Source of the DNA: Rhynchonema sp. JSB1_4
Lineage: Eukaryota > Nematoda > Chromadorea > Monhysterida > Xyalidae
Direction: 5' to 3'
Assembly (NCBI GenBank): GCA_030248065.1
Contig: JASAMV010007746.1
Span: forward strand, 1 to 64,000
DNA: 64,000 nt
Part shown: positions 34,436 to 46,409 of the stretch, piece by piece
Layout: the number at the start of each line of letters is the position of its first letter
How positions within the stretch are numbered: position 1 is the stretch's first letter
Notes under the pieces: model-generated
Told to the model about the DNA's origin: nothing
The model's input: only the letters and a program-made list of their open reading frames with translations
The model's database searches: none
Made by a program: the position numbers and the translations under genes

Positions 34436-35691
34436 TGCGTGAAACTGAAGAAACAATACCATGATAAACATGCTTAGGAGTGTTTTGTTTGCTTTTATAC
34501 CGTAGTGGTTAGATATTCTGCGCAGTCAAGCCAGGATCCGAATTTCCTTCATTATCCATATATATTTGTGCGTATATTTGTGCTTTGATGTGTCACGTAC
34601 GTTGTGTGGAAATGAAGCGCTCATTGAAGACCTCTTGTTGCAGACGACATGAAACCAACCAATGACGAGCGGTACCCAAACACCACCAATGAAACATGGC
34701 AGCATTATGCATAGCAGTTCATTTCAATCTCAGACCTTCCGTGACATTGTACCGCACATATCTAACGAAACGAATAAAAACAATAACAAAATCGAAACAC
34801 AGCCCCGCAAAGCAAACACCATCATAACGCAGATTGATTTAACAAGGGAAGCCAAATTGATTGAGCTTGAAAAACATAATCTATTTCAACTGGAAACCTT
34901 GACTATCAGTTCAATAACTCCAAGAAATGCTACACGTACACGACAAGCGTAATTACAGCATAAGATGATTAAATGTTCGTTAGAAACGAAAAAAGCTGTT
35001 CTAAAAATCACAAATTAGGTATGTAGTTTATTTCCAAACCGCGCGCACTTCCGGATTCAAAACAGATTGTGACTGACCTGGTGGCGGACAAAACAGCGGG
35101 GGCGAAAACAGCGACTTTTCAAAAACAGCGGCCACTCAAAGAGGTGTGTAGTTGGGGAGGTGTATGCCTAAGCCTAATCTCAACTCTAACCCTAAGACTA
35201 AGCTTATTATCTTAATAAAAAACAGCGCCACTTGTTTCGCCATTGTTTTACCACCGCTGTTTTTTTCCGTATCCGCTAGTGGGCAGGGCAGCACAGCTGT
35301 ACATTAAAACGATACATTACAGAAAACAGAATTACAGTGACTATTAAGTAAGACCAAAAAAGGAATTATGTATGTATTACTTCAGTATATTCAGCATTTT
35401 AAGTGACTATAGACCGAGACGCTGAATTTACCGCAGCAATTCTCTCTCAGATATTATGGCAAGACTGACAAAAATTTGGCCCAAATCACAACAGGATCTC
35501 AACGATTTTCCGCAAGCATGACTAAATCCAATCATCTGACGTTTGAATACACGACCTCTGTGAAATACGTGTGCTTCGCGCTGCGTAGCAACCTACATCC
35601 GCACAGCTGGTGTTCCACCGGGCGATTATAAGCACAGACAATGCATTCAAACTTCAGACCGACACCGGGTGCTGGCGAATGGCACATTGAT
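34436..35691. other. 3' region of giant gene and intergenic spacer
   Basis: Convergent spacer between the giant gene and SDF4. AATAAA at 34773-34778 is a candidate poly(A) signal for the plus-strand gene. Around 35085-35290 are segments with repeated AAACAGCG and an inverted partner near 35220-35290, probably a small TIR element. No gene seen. Confidence 0.5.
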
Positions 35692-38600
35692 CTATAAATC
35701 CTCGTGCAACCTCTTCACCGGCTGCAGCACACCGGTGAGCGCCAGTTCGTCCTTATGATCGATCAGTTCGGCCAAAGTCAGATAACCATCGCTGTTCGAA
35801 TCGGCTATCTCCATCAGCTCGCGCACCTCCTGCGAAATCAGGCCCGCTTGATCAACAGGGAGCAGGAACTACCTAAGGTCTGAGTTCTTCTGAGTCCTGG
35901 TCGCACAGCTGTGCAAACTCGTTTCATATGCCGTTGCAACGATTTTGTTCGGTTTGACTAAAATCGTCGTATCCGTGCACAACACAGTGAGTCACTTCTT
36001 ATAGGCGGTGCCCAAATGCATTCAATCATGCAACATAGTGAGTGTGAGTTGACAGAAGCTTAGATGCCAGCAACAATAAGAGCGGAGTTCGTTGTTGACA
36101 AACGTGAAGTCTGGTGGTGTCGGACAGACACAGTTAGAAAGGACAAAAGTGAAGAACACGTTGAAGCATCGACCATGAAATGTGAAGGTCAGCAAAAAGA
36201 CAGACACAGAACAGGGAAACTCAGGTACGTCGGCGACGTTAACGTAGGACCGTAACGGCACAGGACCACAGACGCGAGACCGTCACACCCAAAACACAAG
36301 TGCAACTTCACCTTCGTATGCTCAACCTCAGTGACTCACTTGGCGCCAAGAATAGAGTATTTCCGTGATTGTCCCACCCTGTCTTGTAACTGTGCTTTCA
36401 TCGCAAACCTACCGCATGGCTTTATGGAGAGCAAGAAAACAAACAAGCCCACTTGGCGCGCCAGCAGCCATTGCGGTCAGCTCAATAAGGCTGTCACATA
36501 AGAAAGGAACAGTGAGCCAAACAGGGGGAAAACACAAAATCAGCGAGGCAGGCGACGGCAAGCAAACGTCCCAATTCAAGCAGCAACAATGGTGCACAAG
36601 CAAAGCGCATGCACGAAGCGACAAACTGTCAAGCAGTGCTGGTGGGTGATAATGAGCCAATGTGACCCGGCCCAGCCACATACCTGTTTGGCATGTTTCG
36701 GATTCCTGGGATTGACGAAATCTTCCAATTCCTGTTGTGTGGCAAAGCCATCATGGTCAGAGTCAATGATCTCGGCGAACTCATCCCGTCGCTCCTTCTG
36801 ATATTTGAGCTCCTGTTCCGCCCACTGAGGGTCGACCTCGCCAGGTGGACTCGACGCAAACTCGTCCTCGGACAGACGACCGTCGTTGTCCTTGTCTGAA
36901 TTGCAGAAAAAAGTTGTACGGTGCACTTCTTTATGGTCAGCCTATTCATCATGTCACATTCTACCAATGTCTTGGTCCAGTGTAGTGGCAGGCAAATGGT
37001 TGTAAGGTACCCTTGGGGGATGGATCCAGATGGTTACAAGGTACCCCCTACCCAGCCTCCAGAAGGTTGCAAAGTACCCCTGAGGTCCGAAAAAAGGTGT
37101 TTTTGCACGCATTATACTGCAAAATTGGCCAAAAAATAGGTACTTTTTTGCATTTTGACCAAAAGTTTATCTCAAATAGCTATTATATGGAGGTTAGCTC
37201 GCGGACCGCGCGATTTTTGCTGTTTTGAGATCGAAAACACCCATTTTTGCCTATGAAAACCATAAATTGATGGTTGCAAGGTGCCCTCCGGTATGGTTGT
37301 AAGGTACCTATCCTTCCCCCATCCCCCCAAGGAGTGGGTCCAAAAGTGTCAGGTCGCTATTATGTCCCTTTTAAGATAGTGGACTGTAATCACAAAATAT
37401 AATCATGGTCATAAACTGATTAAACACATGCAGAGCGAGGACGGCCGTCCTCGAACTCAGCTCTGTTATTCGCGCCCGATTTTGTGAATACCTCCCGGTT
37501 CAATCACATTCGTAACAACAGTAAATCGCTCACTACCCACCCAATGCGCGTAATATGCCTTCGACCATTTCCTTCAACGTGGCCGCATTGTGCTCCGGAT
37601 GTCTGAATGCGAGGAATTCCTGTTCGTTCAGACCAGGCGTGCCATCGGAATCGGCCGTGTCCCACGTATCACGATCCAGTTCCATTTTCTCAAGATCTGC
37701 ACGTGAAATAGTGTGATTTCTGAATTGTGGTTTTTAGCAATAAAACATTGCTAACAATCAGCAGATTTGGCAGGCCGAGAGCCCACCACTGTATTTCTGC
37801 TTGCACCTTGTGAAGCATCAGTGAATGGGTGCTGTCACAGATCGACTAAACCTATCCCGCGTGCACAAGGATCTTGATCGATGTCAAACTTGGGTGACTG
37901 ATCGAATTGGATCGATCTTGTTCATGTAACCTCTTTTGAATAGGACATTTCGAGATTCAAATTCACAAACAAACGTTCGTCATCCATATCATTGTGATCG
38001 CGTTCGTCGTGTTTCTTCGCCTTCGATGGATCCATCAGTTTGTTGTCCACCAAAAAGTGATAATGATACTCCTCCCATGTGACCACACCTGATCAAATCA
38101 TAGAAAATTGGTCATTGGCAAACAAAGGTCCGACTGAGTTGTTCCATTTCAAACGAATTCATTCAATCCACCATAGTGAGATCCTACCGACACATTGGTT
38201 CCTACTCTGCTGCTCGGGTCCTAGCTCCTACACGACCAAGCGATAAGTATTCCTTCCAGAGTGTAGACACAAAATGCTGACGTACCATCGCCGTCCTGAT
38301 CAATAATCCTGAACACGTGATGATTTTCGCCCATCGATTCGTCGAGATGATGTTGAATGTTGGCCACAATCGCAGCCTCGAGCTCGGCCGCCGAGATTTT
38401 GCCGCGTTTGGTCACGTCCGCTCTGCGAGTGGAAACGGGTCAATCGCATTCCAAGTGATTTTTGTAAAATTATAGTCGATAAATAAGAACATTGTTTCGT
38501 TGTGCGACACGAACACAAAATTCGCTCCATTTCTCCTGACAACTCCGGTTGCGGTCACTTGGGATGCTCTGGGTCGTGCATGAAACCTCATAAGAGCTTA

Positions 38601-39513
38601 GAAACGCATTTAGTGCCTGCGAGCGATGGCAGCGAATATCCTAACTTTCGAAAGACAAGTTTGATGTTAATGTAGGCCTTGGTCATTTTTGTCCAATTTT
38701 CACGCGCTCTTAGTGCACCAGAACATCGTCAGTGCTACAGCACCCCACAACTCCAACTGGAAGCGACTAACTTATCGAACAGCTCCCTGATGAGCACGAC
38801 GGTGTCCTTTCCCTGCGTGTCGTCGTGCCTCGTCACATGTCCATTTTCGTCCACATCAATATTGTTCGTGTCGCGGCCCAACACCAACTCCTCTCTGTAT
38901 TTCTTGTTCAGTTTGCCATCCCGCTCCAGCGGCACTGCGTCCAAGTGCGCGGGTGGTTTGACGAGTTTTGGGTTCTTCTGTTGCACCTGTGATCAGAATA
39001 GGGCAAACTATATTTTGGTCCGTTTTCTACTCATTGTGGTTGTGTGCAGTGTGGAAAGAACTCATCAAGGCATCGTTGTGCTCGAGATCTTTTTTGGAGG
39101 TCAATTGGCCAGAGGCGCTCGCACCGACGAGGCCTGGTACCTCGCCCACCTGTGAAAACAGGCCGAAACGGGCAAAACTCACTGCTGTTACATTATCATG
39201 AATCAAAAGTAAAAAACATCAGTGCAGTTCACCAAGATTCGTTTATCTTTCACGGGACGGAATGATTTCTGATGCTATTTCCACCTTTCCTAACACCGTT
39301 TTCGTCCCCTCCCATCAGATTTACATTTTTCGTAAAGTTCAATTTCACGAAAAAACCTAACGAAACGCAACTGACCACGGCGGGTGCCTGCAACTGAGGC
39401 TTGGCTGGTGACGGCGCATCGTCAGCCTTGTCGTCACCTCGGTGGTCAACCGGCGGGGGAGCGTACGCACAGCCGATTAACACAAACACGTGCACACAAT
39501 CACGAAGTAACAT
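35692..39513 (-). CDS. SDF4: Cab45/SDF4-like EF-hand protein (CREC family)
   Basis: Seven exons: 39376-39513, 38772-38986, 38286-38422, 37975-38088, 37541-37696, 36684-36895, 35692-35829, 1110 nt in total (369 residues; human Cab45 is about 360). The start is the ATG giving a signal peptide (MLLRDCVHVFVLIGCAYA). Residues after it contain PPAHLDAVPLERDGKLNKKY, which follows the Cab45 pattern. EF-hand loops seen: DQDGDGVVTWEE, DSDGTPGLNEQE, DKDNDGRLSEDE, DSDHDGFATQQE, DSNSDGYLTLAE, plus one degenerate loop near VTKRGKISAAE. It ends HEDL, a plausible ER/Golgi retrieval variant. Role by family: calcium binding and cargo sorting in the secretory pathway. The boundary at 37975 was chosen by reading phase and is the least certain. 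Intron 36896-37540 carries a dispersed repeat. Confidence 0.85.
37000..37325. repeat. Dispersed GGTACCCC repeat in SDF4 intron
   Basis: Contains several GGTACCC / TAAGGTACC units and a segment TGAGGTCCGAAAAAAGGTG...TTGGCCAAAAA whose reverse complement recurs at about 56205-56360. Non-coding repeat family. Confidence 0.7.
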
Positions 39514-39877
39514 TGCTGAAAGGTGGGGCACTCAATAATACTAACACCGAACAACATTAGATAATCAAAGCGCGACTTTGACGTGGCATTTAATCGACAC
39601 AAAATAATTTATCAGACTGCGCACGTTCAGGAAAAAATTTATCAATGTACGGAACGATATGAAAGAAAACAAATGTGCACATTGAGATCACAATACAGCA
39701 TATGACTAGACAAAACGCCGCTATAAAATTTAAAAAACACCCATAATACAATACACGTTTCACGTAACGATACGAAATTCAAAAATTACATTCAGAAAAT
39801 ATAATACAATAAAAGATACACATCTTACGTTGCTCTGAATCTTATTGTCGTCTCAAGCGCGTGCGAATCGTTCGTGT
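39514..39877. other. Spacer between AIP stop and SDF4 start
   Basis: 364 bp, AT-rich. On the minus strand a pyrimidine-rich CCACCTTTCAG lies two bases before the SDF4 start codon and could be a splice (or splice-leader) acceptor. Nothing else seen. Confidence 0.5.
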
Positions 39878-42800
39878 TCACTTGGTGAAAATACTACCAA
39901 AAGACTGTTTTTCGGTTTGAGTTTTCTCCATTTTCAACTGATTGATACGTCGCAATTCTTGTGCGACCAATGCACTCGAATTGGCATGGGCCGATCGCAA
40001 CGTTTCCAAGTCGTTGATGGCTTTGTCCAGATCCCATACATGTTCGTAGGCCTTGGCCCGTCGGTACAGTCCTGAAAGACAATAGGGCGGCGATGCAATT
40101 TTAAATGCCCATTTCCAGAGACGGGTAGTGCGCCAGAACATCAACAAACAACGCGAGTCCAAAATAATAGGAATTGTGCGGCATGTTTTTGATTGCACGT
40201 TTCTACCTGCTCTCGCAGACGGGCGGTGCACCACGTCATCGTCTGTGCGAAGCCCACCACATGGGCTTATAGTACGGTCGTCAACACAAGCAGCCCCAAA
40301 TGAGCGCGAACAATAGTATACATTGAGTTGCCGACAAGAAGTTGACGACTTGATTTGACGACGGTAAAAAACGTCCCCAAAAACATAAACGCGAGCTGGT
40401 AATATGCTCGCGTAAAACATCACTGCAGACTACAGTACACAGCGAAATCCAGAGATGACACAAGATTGTGCACGCATTGATGTTACAATGTGAATTGTGA
40501 CGTAGATGTAGGGCGCTTTTTGACTGCCCGCTTCATACTAACTTGGAGGCTGCATGATTTTGTACCGGTTTGATTCATTATTGGATCGCATTTTTACTTT
40601 GGAGAAGAATCAAACAGTCATCATGTTATCCAGACAAGTCAGAAGCGACGACCAAACACAAGACGAAGCCATTCCAACAGTTGCTGAGGCATGTGTGCGC
40701 AAAGACGTTTTTGCAACAGCAAAAAAACTCCCAATTTTATATCTCAAAAAAATTTCCTGGTTGGATATGTTTATGCATATTCGCAGGGTTCGCCTACAAA
40801 TGACAAAATCGAGACATTGGGCGAGAAACGCGCCGCAGCTAACAAAGTGGTTGGTGAACTTCAGCTACTCTTTTACCGGCTGGCAACTACTCCAGCATAT
40901 CATGCTAATTACGTGCTAAAGTCGAACGATGCATCGTGCCAGCGGCATAACGACAACGCATTGAACATTTCTGGCTGTCACACAACCGTAGTCTGCGACT
41001 AATTTTTTTTTGAATAATGCACAACTCCATTCACAGCTGCTGCACGCGTCGCACACTCTGCATCGACCACAAGTGGACGTGCTGGACGCGGTGCGCAACG
41101 GCATCCACTTTCATCCGCCTTACAGTCTGCTACAAACCGTCGATCTGATCATCACAAACAACAACGACAACGACGACCTGCTCGAATTCAACGATACCGT
41201 CATGCTCTACAAGGTGGCTGGCTTGATATTATCATTACAGTCTGCCCTCTTTGGAGTTAAACCATCGACTCAGTCCTCTTACCGCTACTGGTGTTACCAT
41301 GGGTGATGGCATTTTCAAAAAGGTGTGAACGTCAGTTGGCTGTCGGTGTAAGCTCGGTGAAAACTTGAAACATTCCACGTTAACAGCAAGCAATGTTTTG
41401 TATCTACCTACACCAAACTTACACTGACCGGGCTTTCGATCGAGCTTTCACCGACACGCCCAACTGACGTTTACACCATTTCGAAAATTCCACCCCATAT
41501 CTAACACTTCTTTAGTGCTGATCAATTTCCGAAAATTCCGGTCTGCGATCACGTTGCAGACAGACATACGTCTGTTCCAAGATTAGCGAGCAGATGTTTC
41601 ACACAATTCTGTGGATTTCGATCTCAAAAGTCAAATTTCGAAAAAAATTCACACTGTCATCTGGCAGATCCAATCAACCCGTTGGCATCGTTTCCGCATG
41701 CGTCCGACATTCGGCCGACTCAACAGCGGTGAGAGTACGGCGTTGCGTCTCAGCTGCCAGCCGTTCACTGGTTCGTCACTGCGATCATCGTTTTGAAATC
41801 ACACTGCAATGTACGCTGCTCATGGCGACATTACGTGGGAACAGGACATGAGCTCTATTGACGAAGCAGTCTGTTCACAAAAACCAACTTTGACAATGAC
41901 AACCACATGCATGTGTACCGCGATACCCATCACACATAATGTAACAGCAGTGTGTTCTGCGTGTTTCGTCTCGTTTTCATAGCAGTGCAAATGCACCAGC
42001 TAGCCCCATACTCAACCAAAAACGTGCACGACACCAGACGCGCCATCGACACGCGACTACTTCCTGCTGCTGTGCACGTACATCACGCGCGACATGTTGG
42101 CCAAACTCGACCAGATGTACGACGAAACGATGACGAATCGACGACGTTTGGGACGAAACAAGACCATCTGGCGCGCGCTCACAAAATCGGACGACGATGA
42201 CTCGGAATCGATTGACACCAATGCCGATCAGTATTCGGCCTACCACATGAACGTTGTCTACCATTGATGGGACACACGCTATTATCGATTGATTGATTAT
42301 CTGATTGGTTCCATCATTGTCAGTTGCTGCGATCTCTATTGAAATGACGGAGTTGAATTTTTAAATTCACCGACATGCTAAATTGTCTGGCATTGTATCA
42401 TGATTAGTACGATTAGAATACTGTGATTCGACTGAACCTGCAAATTGATGCTCCATGAACCAAGGCAAAATATAGAATGCCGACGCGCTGCTTTCAAATC
42501 GAATACAATCGAAATGGGTTCACATGACAAATCAGCATCATCCAGCATTGTCTAGCTCTTCGCAGACGGGCGGGGCACCAGCACCAGTCCGAATGCACCA
42601 TAAATCAATCCATCCCAACCTTTTTCGCTGGTCGCATCGCGCTGTAAGGCCTCAGTGGCACTCTCAATCGCTTCATAATATTGCTGCATATTCAGCTGAC
42701 ATTGCGTGAGATTGAGATAAAAGGGCAGTTTGCGTTGGTCCATGTCGATGTGTTCTGGTTCGCCCGGTTTCTCCATCAACATCAGCGTATCAAGACTGAA

Positions 42801-43925
42801 ATCACAAAGCATGTGTAGTAAAATTTGACGTCAAAGAGCTTAGCGTCAAAATGACAGGGGTGATACGAAACATGGTAATCGGTCTTTGATGCACAGACGC
42901 GATGCAGCCGCCGTACGACAGCACCTGGCGGCACACACCTTTTTTCAATTTGTGCCCGTCAAACCTGCCGAACAAGCAATAGCAAAAAAACGCCCTCTGA
43001 TGCTTCCACGTAATTTTCGGCGTTTCAGATAAACATTTGACCAATGGCGACCCTGTGCTATATCGCACACTGTTCAACGTCGTTATATCGGCATAAAGTA
43101 CCGTTCTGTATTTTTCGTTGAAAACAAACGTTTTTTCGAAAAAAACGTTTTTTTTTCAAATACTTTTCCATTTACTTAAGTACTCAATATTGGCACTCTT
43201 GCCCCCTATATCTAAAATACTTACGGCGTTCCGCTCAAAAAAGTGAAACATTTGGGCACAAAATATGAGCAAATTACACAAGATTAGGGTTTCATAGAAA
43301 GTTTTTGTCCGCACATCCTACCAAAACTTGATCCAAATCAAAAAAATCTCACCGGTTTCGTGTTACAATTTTTGTGCGAAAAGTAAAATAAAAAACCGAT
43401 AAAAACCCACCTTGAAAAGTAAATGAAAAAAAAACGGTTTTTTTTGCGTCCGCCGCGGTATCAACATCAAAACTAAAATGACAGAAACATCAGAACATCA
43501 TTCAACCCAAACCAACCGACTAATTGCTTCGCAATACCGCTCGGCGGCCAATCGCCAATCGCCCTCCTTGAAGGCGGCATTGCCCTTTTGTCTTAATTCT
43601 TCGACACTGGCCAGCTTCTGGTCTGCGTCGAGTTGCCACGATGCTTGTTCGTAGTCGTCGGGCTGCAGAACGTGATGTAGATGGAAGGTGAACCGAAGCG
43701 GTTGCGGATGTGACATCACCTGAAACGTGATGCAAAAGTAGCTCGGCTGTCTTGAGTTGCGCCGTGGACATGGGTCCGTCATCTATTTATGTTGGATGAA
43801 AAATGTTGCGTAAAGGTCGGTGTAAAGTTCGGTCGAAAGCTCGGTCGTCTAGCTCGGTTAAACGTGAAACATTGCCTGTTATTAACGTGGAATGTTCCAA
43901 GCTTACACCGAGGCCTACCCCCCCC

Positions 43926-43964
<39 letters not shown>

Positions 43965-45683
43965 TCTCCCCTTTTCCCCGCCCCGAAATTCCCCCCCTTT
44001 TGTGTTGTAAAATTTTCCGTGTAAAATTTGCCGAAACAATGAACAAGAACAATTCGTCAAGTCACATGTGTGGCATCAGCACCAGTGGTGTAGTTAGGGG
44101 GCAGGGAGTTGGGGGTTACCCCCTGTATGGGTATGGGAAATTGGCCGGGGGTATGGGGCATGGGAAATTGATCACTTTTGGGACAAGCACCCCTAAGACC
44201 CCGAGAAGTACCAAAATTGACCATTTTTTGTCCAAAATTGTCACAAATCGCTTGCTGCCACAAGAAAACTCTGTTTTAAGCCCTTTTTAGACCAATTTTT
44301 GGCACTTTTAGAAGATCCTTGGGGTTATTTTTTCAAAAACCCCACCTTCGGGTATGGGAAATTTTTGAGTTTGGAGAAACTGCCTGGTATGGGAAATTTT
44401 TGATTTTAGGGGGTATGTATGGGAAATTTCCTGAAAATAGGGCTGGGTATCGGAACGGTCTATCGGCCTGTCTTGTTTATAATACTGTCTTGACAATGGC
44501 AGCCTGTGCACGGAGTGATGTGTTAATCGCAGAATGTAAACAGTTGATTAAACGTATCACACTACGTTATGTAGGATCAGTTTCAAGCCTGCTTCGCTAA
44601 CAATAACAGAGTAACCAGATCCCCCAACCTTGTCCAAATTGGGATACCCCAATCCGCCAGCACCAGCGAGTCCCCAACAGCAGGACGACTTCGATTTGTG
44701 TTCATGTGCCTCCGGATGTTCTCGTTCGTGCGCGATATCACGCAGTTTCTTCGACATGGTCGGGTACGCAAGAAGGTCGACCGGTTGGATGTCGAAACTT
44801 GCAACCTGGTTACGAGCATGTAGGTTTATGTATGTACCTCTTTATAGTGACTCCCATGTAGCAGGAGCCCCTCCCTGCACATGGCAAAGTGGCATTCTCT
44901 TGTCTGGTCTGCGCCGTCAAATTCTAAGCTACTATGTGTCCGGTGACCGTGTCACCGTAACATAAGGACAGGAGGCCGCGTATGTTTAACAAAATTGTTC
45001 CAACTTTAGAACAGGCAACGCTGATTGACGTTCGCGAAACGTTCTCAAACGCAAGGGACAGGCAACTTCGTCGACGTTGCCGTGAATTCAACAAAACAAA
45101 CAATTTCAACTAAAAATGGTGTGTTATTTTAGGCTAGTAACCTATAGTAGACCAACTTCATCCACCAGCATTGTCTGTATGCACTCTTCAAAGACGGCAA
45201 CTTGGAATTTTTTGCCGAACACCAGCTCCAACGGCTTGCCGTAACCGTCAGGATAGGATTTACGGGTGTCGTCGATCACCTGAAGAAGCACTAATCCTGT
45301 CTTCGTCTCAAATGCAGCAGGTCTACAATGTTTCAAAGCCTTGCCAAACAGAAACTGCAAAATCACATGCGTGGGTTTTCTCGTTTTACATTCAAAAATG
45401 CTACCAGCACAAACTAAAAACGCTGTGCTTCAGGCATGCTTATGATGATGGATGTCCAGCTCTTGAGAGCTGAAACTAAAACACAATTCATAAACAATAA
45501 CCAAAAAAAGCATGAAATGCAAACCTCAAACTCGTCAGTCGGTCGTGCCGCCAGCTCATCGGGGTCGACGTCAGCAGGCAATAGTCGAGTCTCGTAATCG
45601 AACACAGCTTTGGTGCCGGACACGAATTTGGGCAGTGCACCGCGGCCAGCGTGCCGAATCTTTTTGATAGCACGCGTGCGCAT
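39878..45683 (-). CDS. AIP: AIP-like co-chaperone (FKBP-type domain plus TPR)
   Basis: Six exons: 45525-45683, 45157-45279, 44629-44805, 43517-43719, 42620-42795, 39878-40071; 1032 nt, 343 residues against about 330 in human AIP. The N-terminal FKBP-type domain reads AGRGALPKFVSGTKAVFDYE, ...GKPLELVFGKKFQVAVFEEC, then AYPTMSKKLRDIA and SSCCWGLAGAGGLGYPNLD, matching AIP's GxGELPxFxxGTKATFxY, VAKSLRNIA and HCCG..LGxxDLD positions. The TPR half has GNAAFKEGDWRLAAERYCEAI, PFYLNLTQCQLNMQQYYEAI and GLYRRAKAYEHVWDLDKAI. AIP binds Hsp90 and clients such as the aryl hydrocarbon receptor in the cytosol. The ATG sits directly after a CTAACAG acceptor-like sequence, so an upstream non-coding exon or splice leader is likely. 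The last intron (40072-42619) holds opposite-strand exon candidates. Confidence 0.9.
40802..42267 (+). CDS. Candidate nested gene, unknown product
   Basis: Within AIP's last intron, on the opposite strand, are open segments with good splice borders and protein-like codon use. About 40789-40918 contains NKVVGELQLLFYRLATTPAY. Segment 41038-41212 contains LLHASHTLHRPQVDVLDAV and QTVDLIITNN, between a CACAG acceptor and a GTGGCT donor. About 41520-41580 contains VLINFRKFRSAITLQTD, and about 41671-41720 contains TRWHRFRMRPTFGRL. The last segment, about 42045-42267, contains DYFLLLCTYITRDMLAKLDQ and ends NVVYH-stop. I could not join all segments in one frame and do not recognise the family. There is only a faint resemblance of RMRPTFGRLNSGES to the MSP fold. 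It could also be a decayed gene. Confidence 0.4.
43080..43460. repeat. Dispersed repeat with CGTTTTTTTCG core, in AIP intron
   Basis: ACCGTTCTGTATTTTTCG followed by CGTTTTTTTCAAATACTTTTCC and, at the right end, GCGTCCGCC. The same order of blocks recurs at 52626-53090 and partly at 55075-55210. Non-coding TIR-like family. Confidence 0.6.
43918..43964. repeat. Poly-C tract
   Basis: About 45 C with single A interruptions in an AIP intron. Open frames of poly-Pro or poly-Gly across it are not genes. Confidence 0.85.
44080..44465. mobile_element. TIR-element fragment, AGTGGTGTAGTTAGGGG end
   Basis: Begins AGTGGTGTAGTTAGGGGGC and holds several GGTATGGGAAATT units. Related to the sequence at 63000-63430 (AGCAGTGGTGTCGTTGAAGGG... 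GGTATCC units) and to 58480 onward. CAGTGGTGTAG ends are typical of hAT-like non-autonomous elements; the right end is not certain. Confidence 0.5.
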
Positions 45684-46409
45684 CTGTTAGGTTGGGGAAA
45701 TTAAAAAACTATTGGTCGATAAATTAGTTGTGTTATCCAATGGATAGTCCAGTTAGAAAACTGAAACCGGAATAGCAGGACCGACTGTTCATCAATGAAA
45801 CCTGAAACTCAGATATAAATTAGATTTTATCCACAAATTTGCGAACCACTGGAAGAAGTATGGCACGAACACCAATTTACCGAACAAATAATCAAGAAAC
45901 CTTATAAAGAGAGTTGACCACAGAAAACGATTACACTACGGTTCGAAAACAAAACCAGAATACAAATACTACACAAAGCAAATGACTAGATTAACACGCA
46001 CATAACAATGAACTGCACATATTTATCATCAATGTAGAAACCAAGCAAAGGAAATGCAGGAAATGAAAGCAACATGGAATAAAGCAATATCACACCACAA
46101 TCGTCTTGAACCTAAACAAATAAAAATTTAGGTGTCATATAAATTTACAAACAGCTATCAGCGAACCGGGGCTGTGTGCCTATTTTATTCTGGCCACAAA
46201 ATACACCAATTACATACTTAATAAACGTACACAAAAAAGCACGATGAAAAAATTTAAAAAAACATCGCACGTTTGATTATCAAACGAGAATCTGACAGAA
46301 AGCAAATATCATGAGATTGATGCAAAAATAAAATCAGCCGCCACAAATCAGTCAAACACAGTGACAAACCACACAGCAGTGGAACAAGATATTGAAAGCT
46401 GTCGATGTT
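45684..46409. other. Spacer between DNAJC16 stop and AIP start
   Basis: 726 bp, AT-rich. On the minus strand an AATAAA (46184-46189) lies about 220 nt after the DNAJC16 stop. A pyrimidine tract and CCCCAACCTAACAG directly precede the AIP ATG. No gene. Confidence 0.5.
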
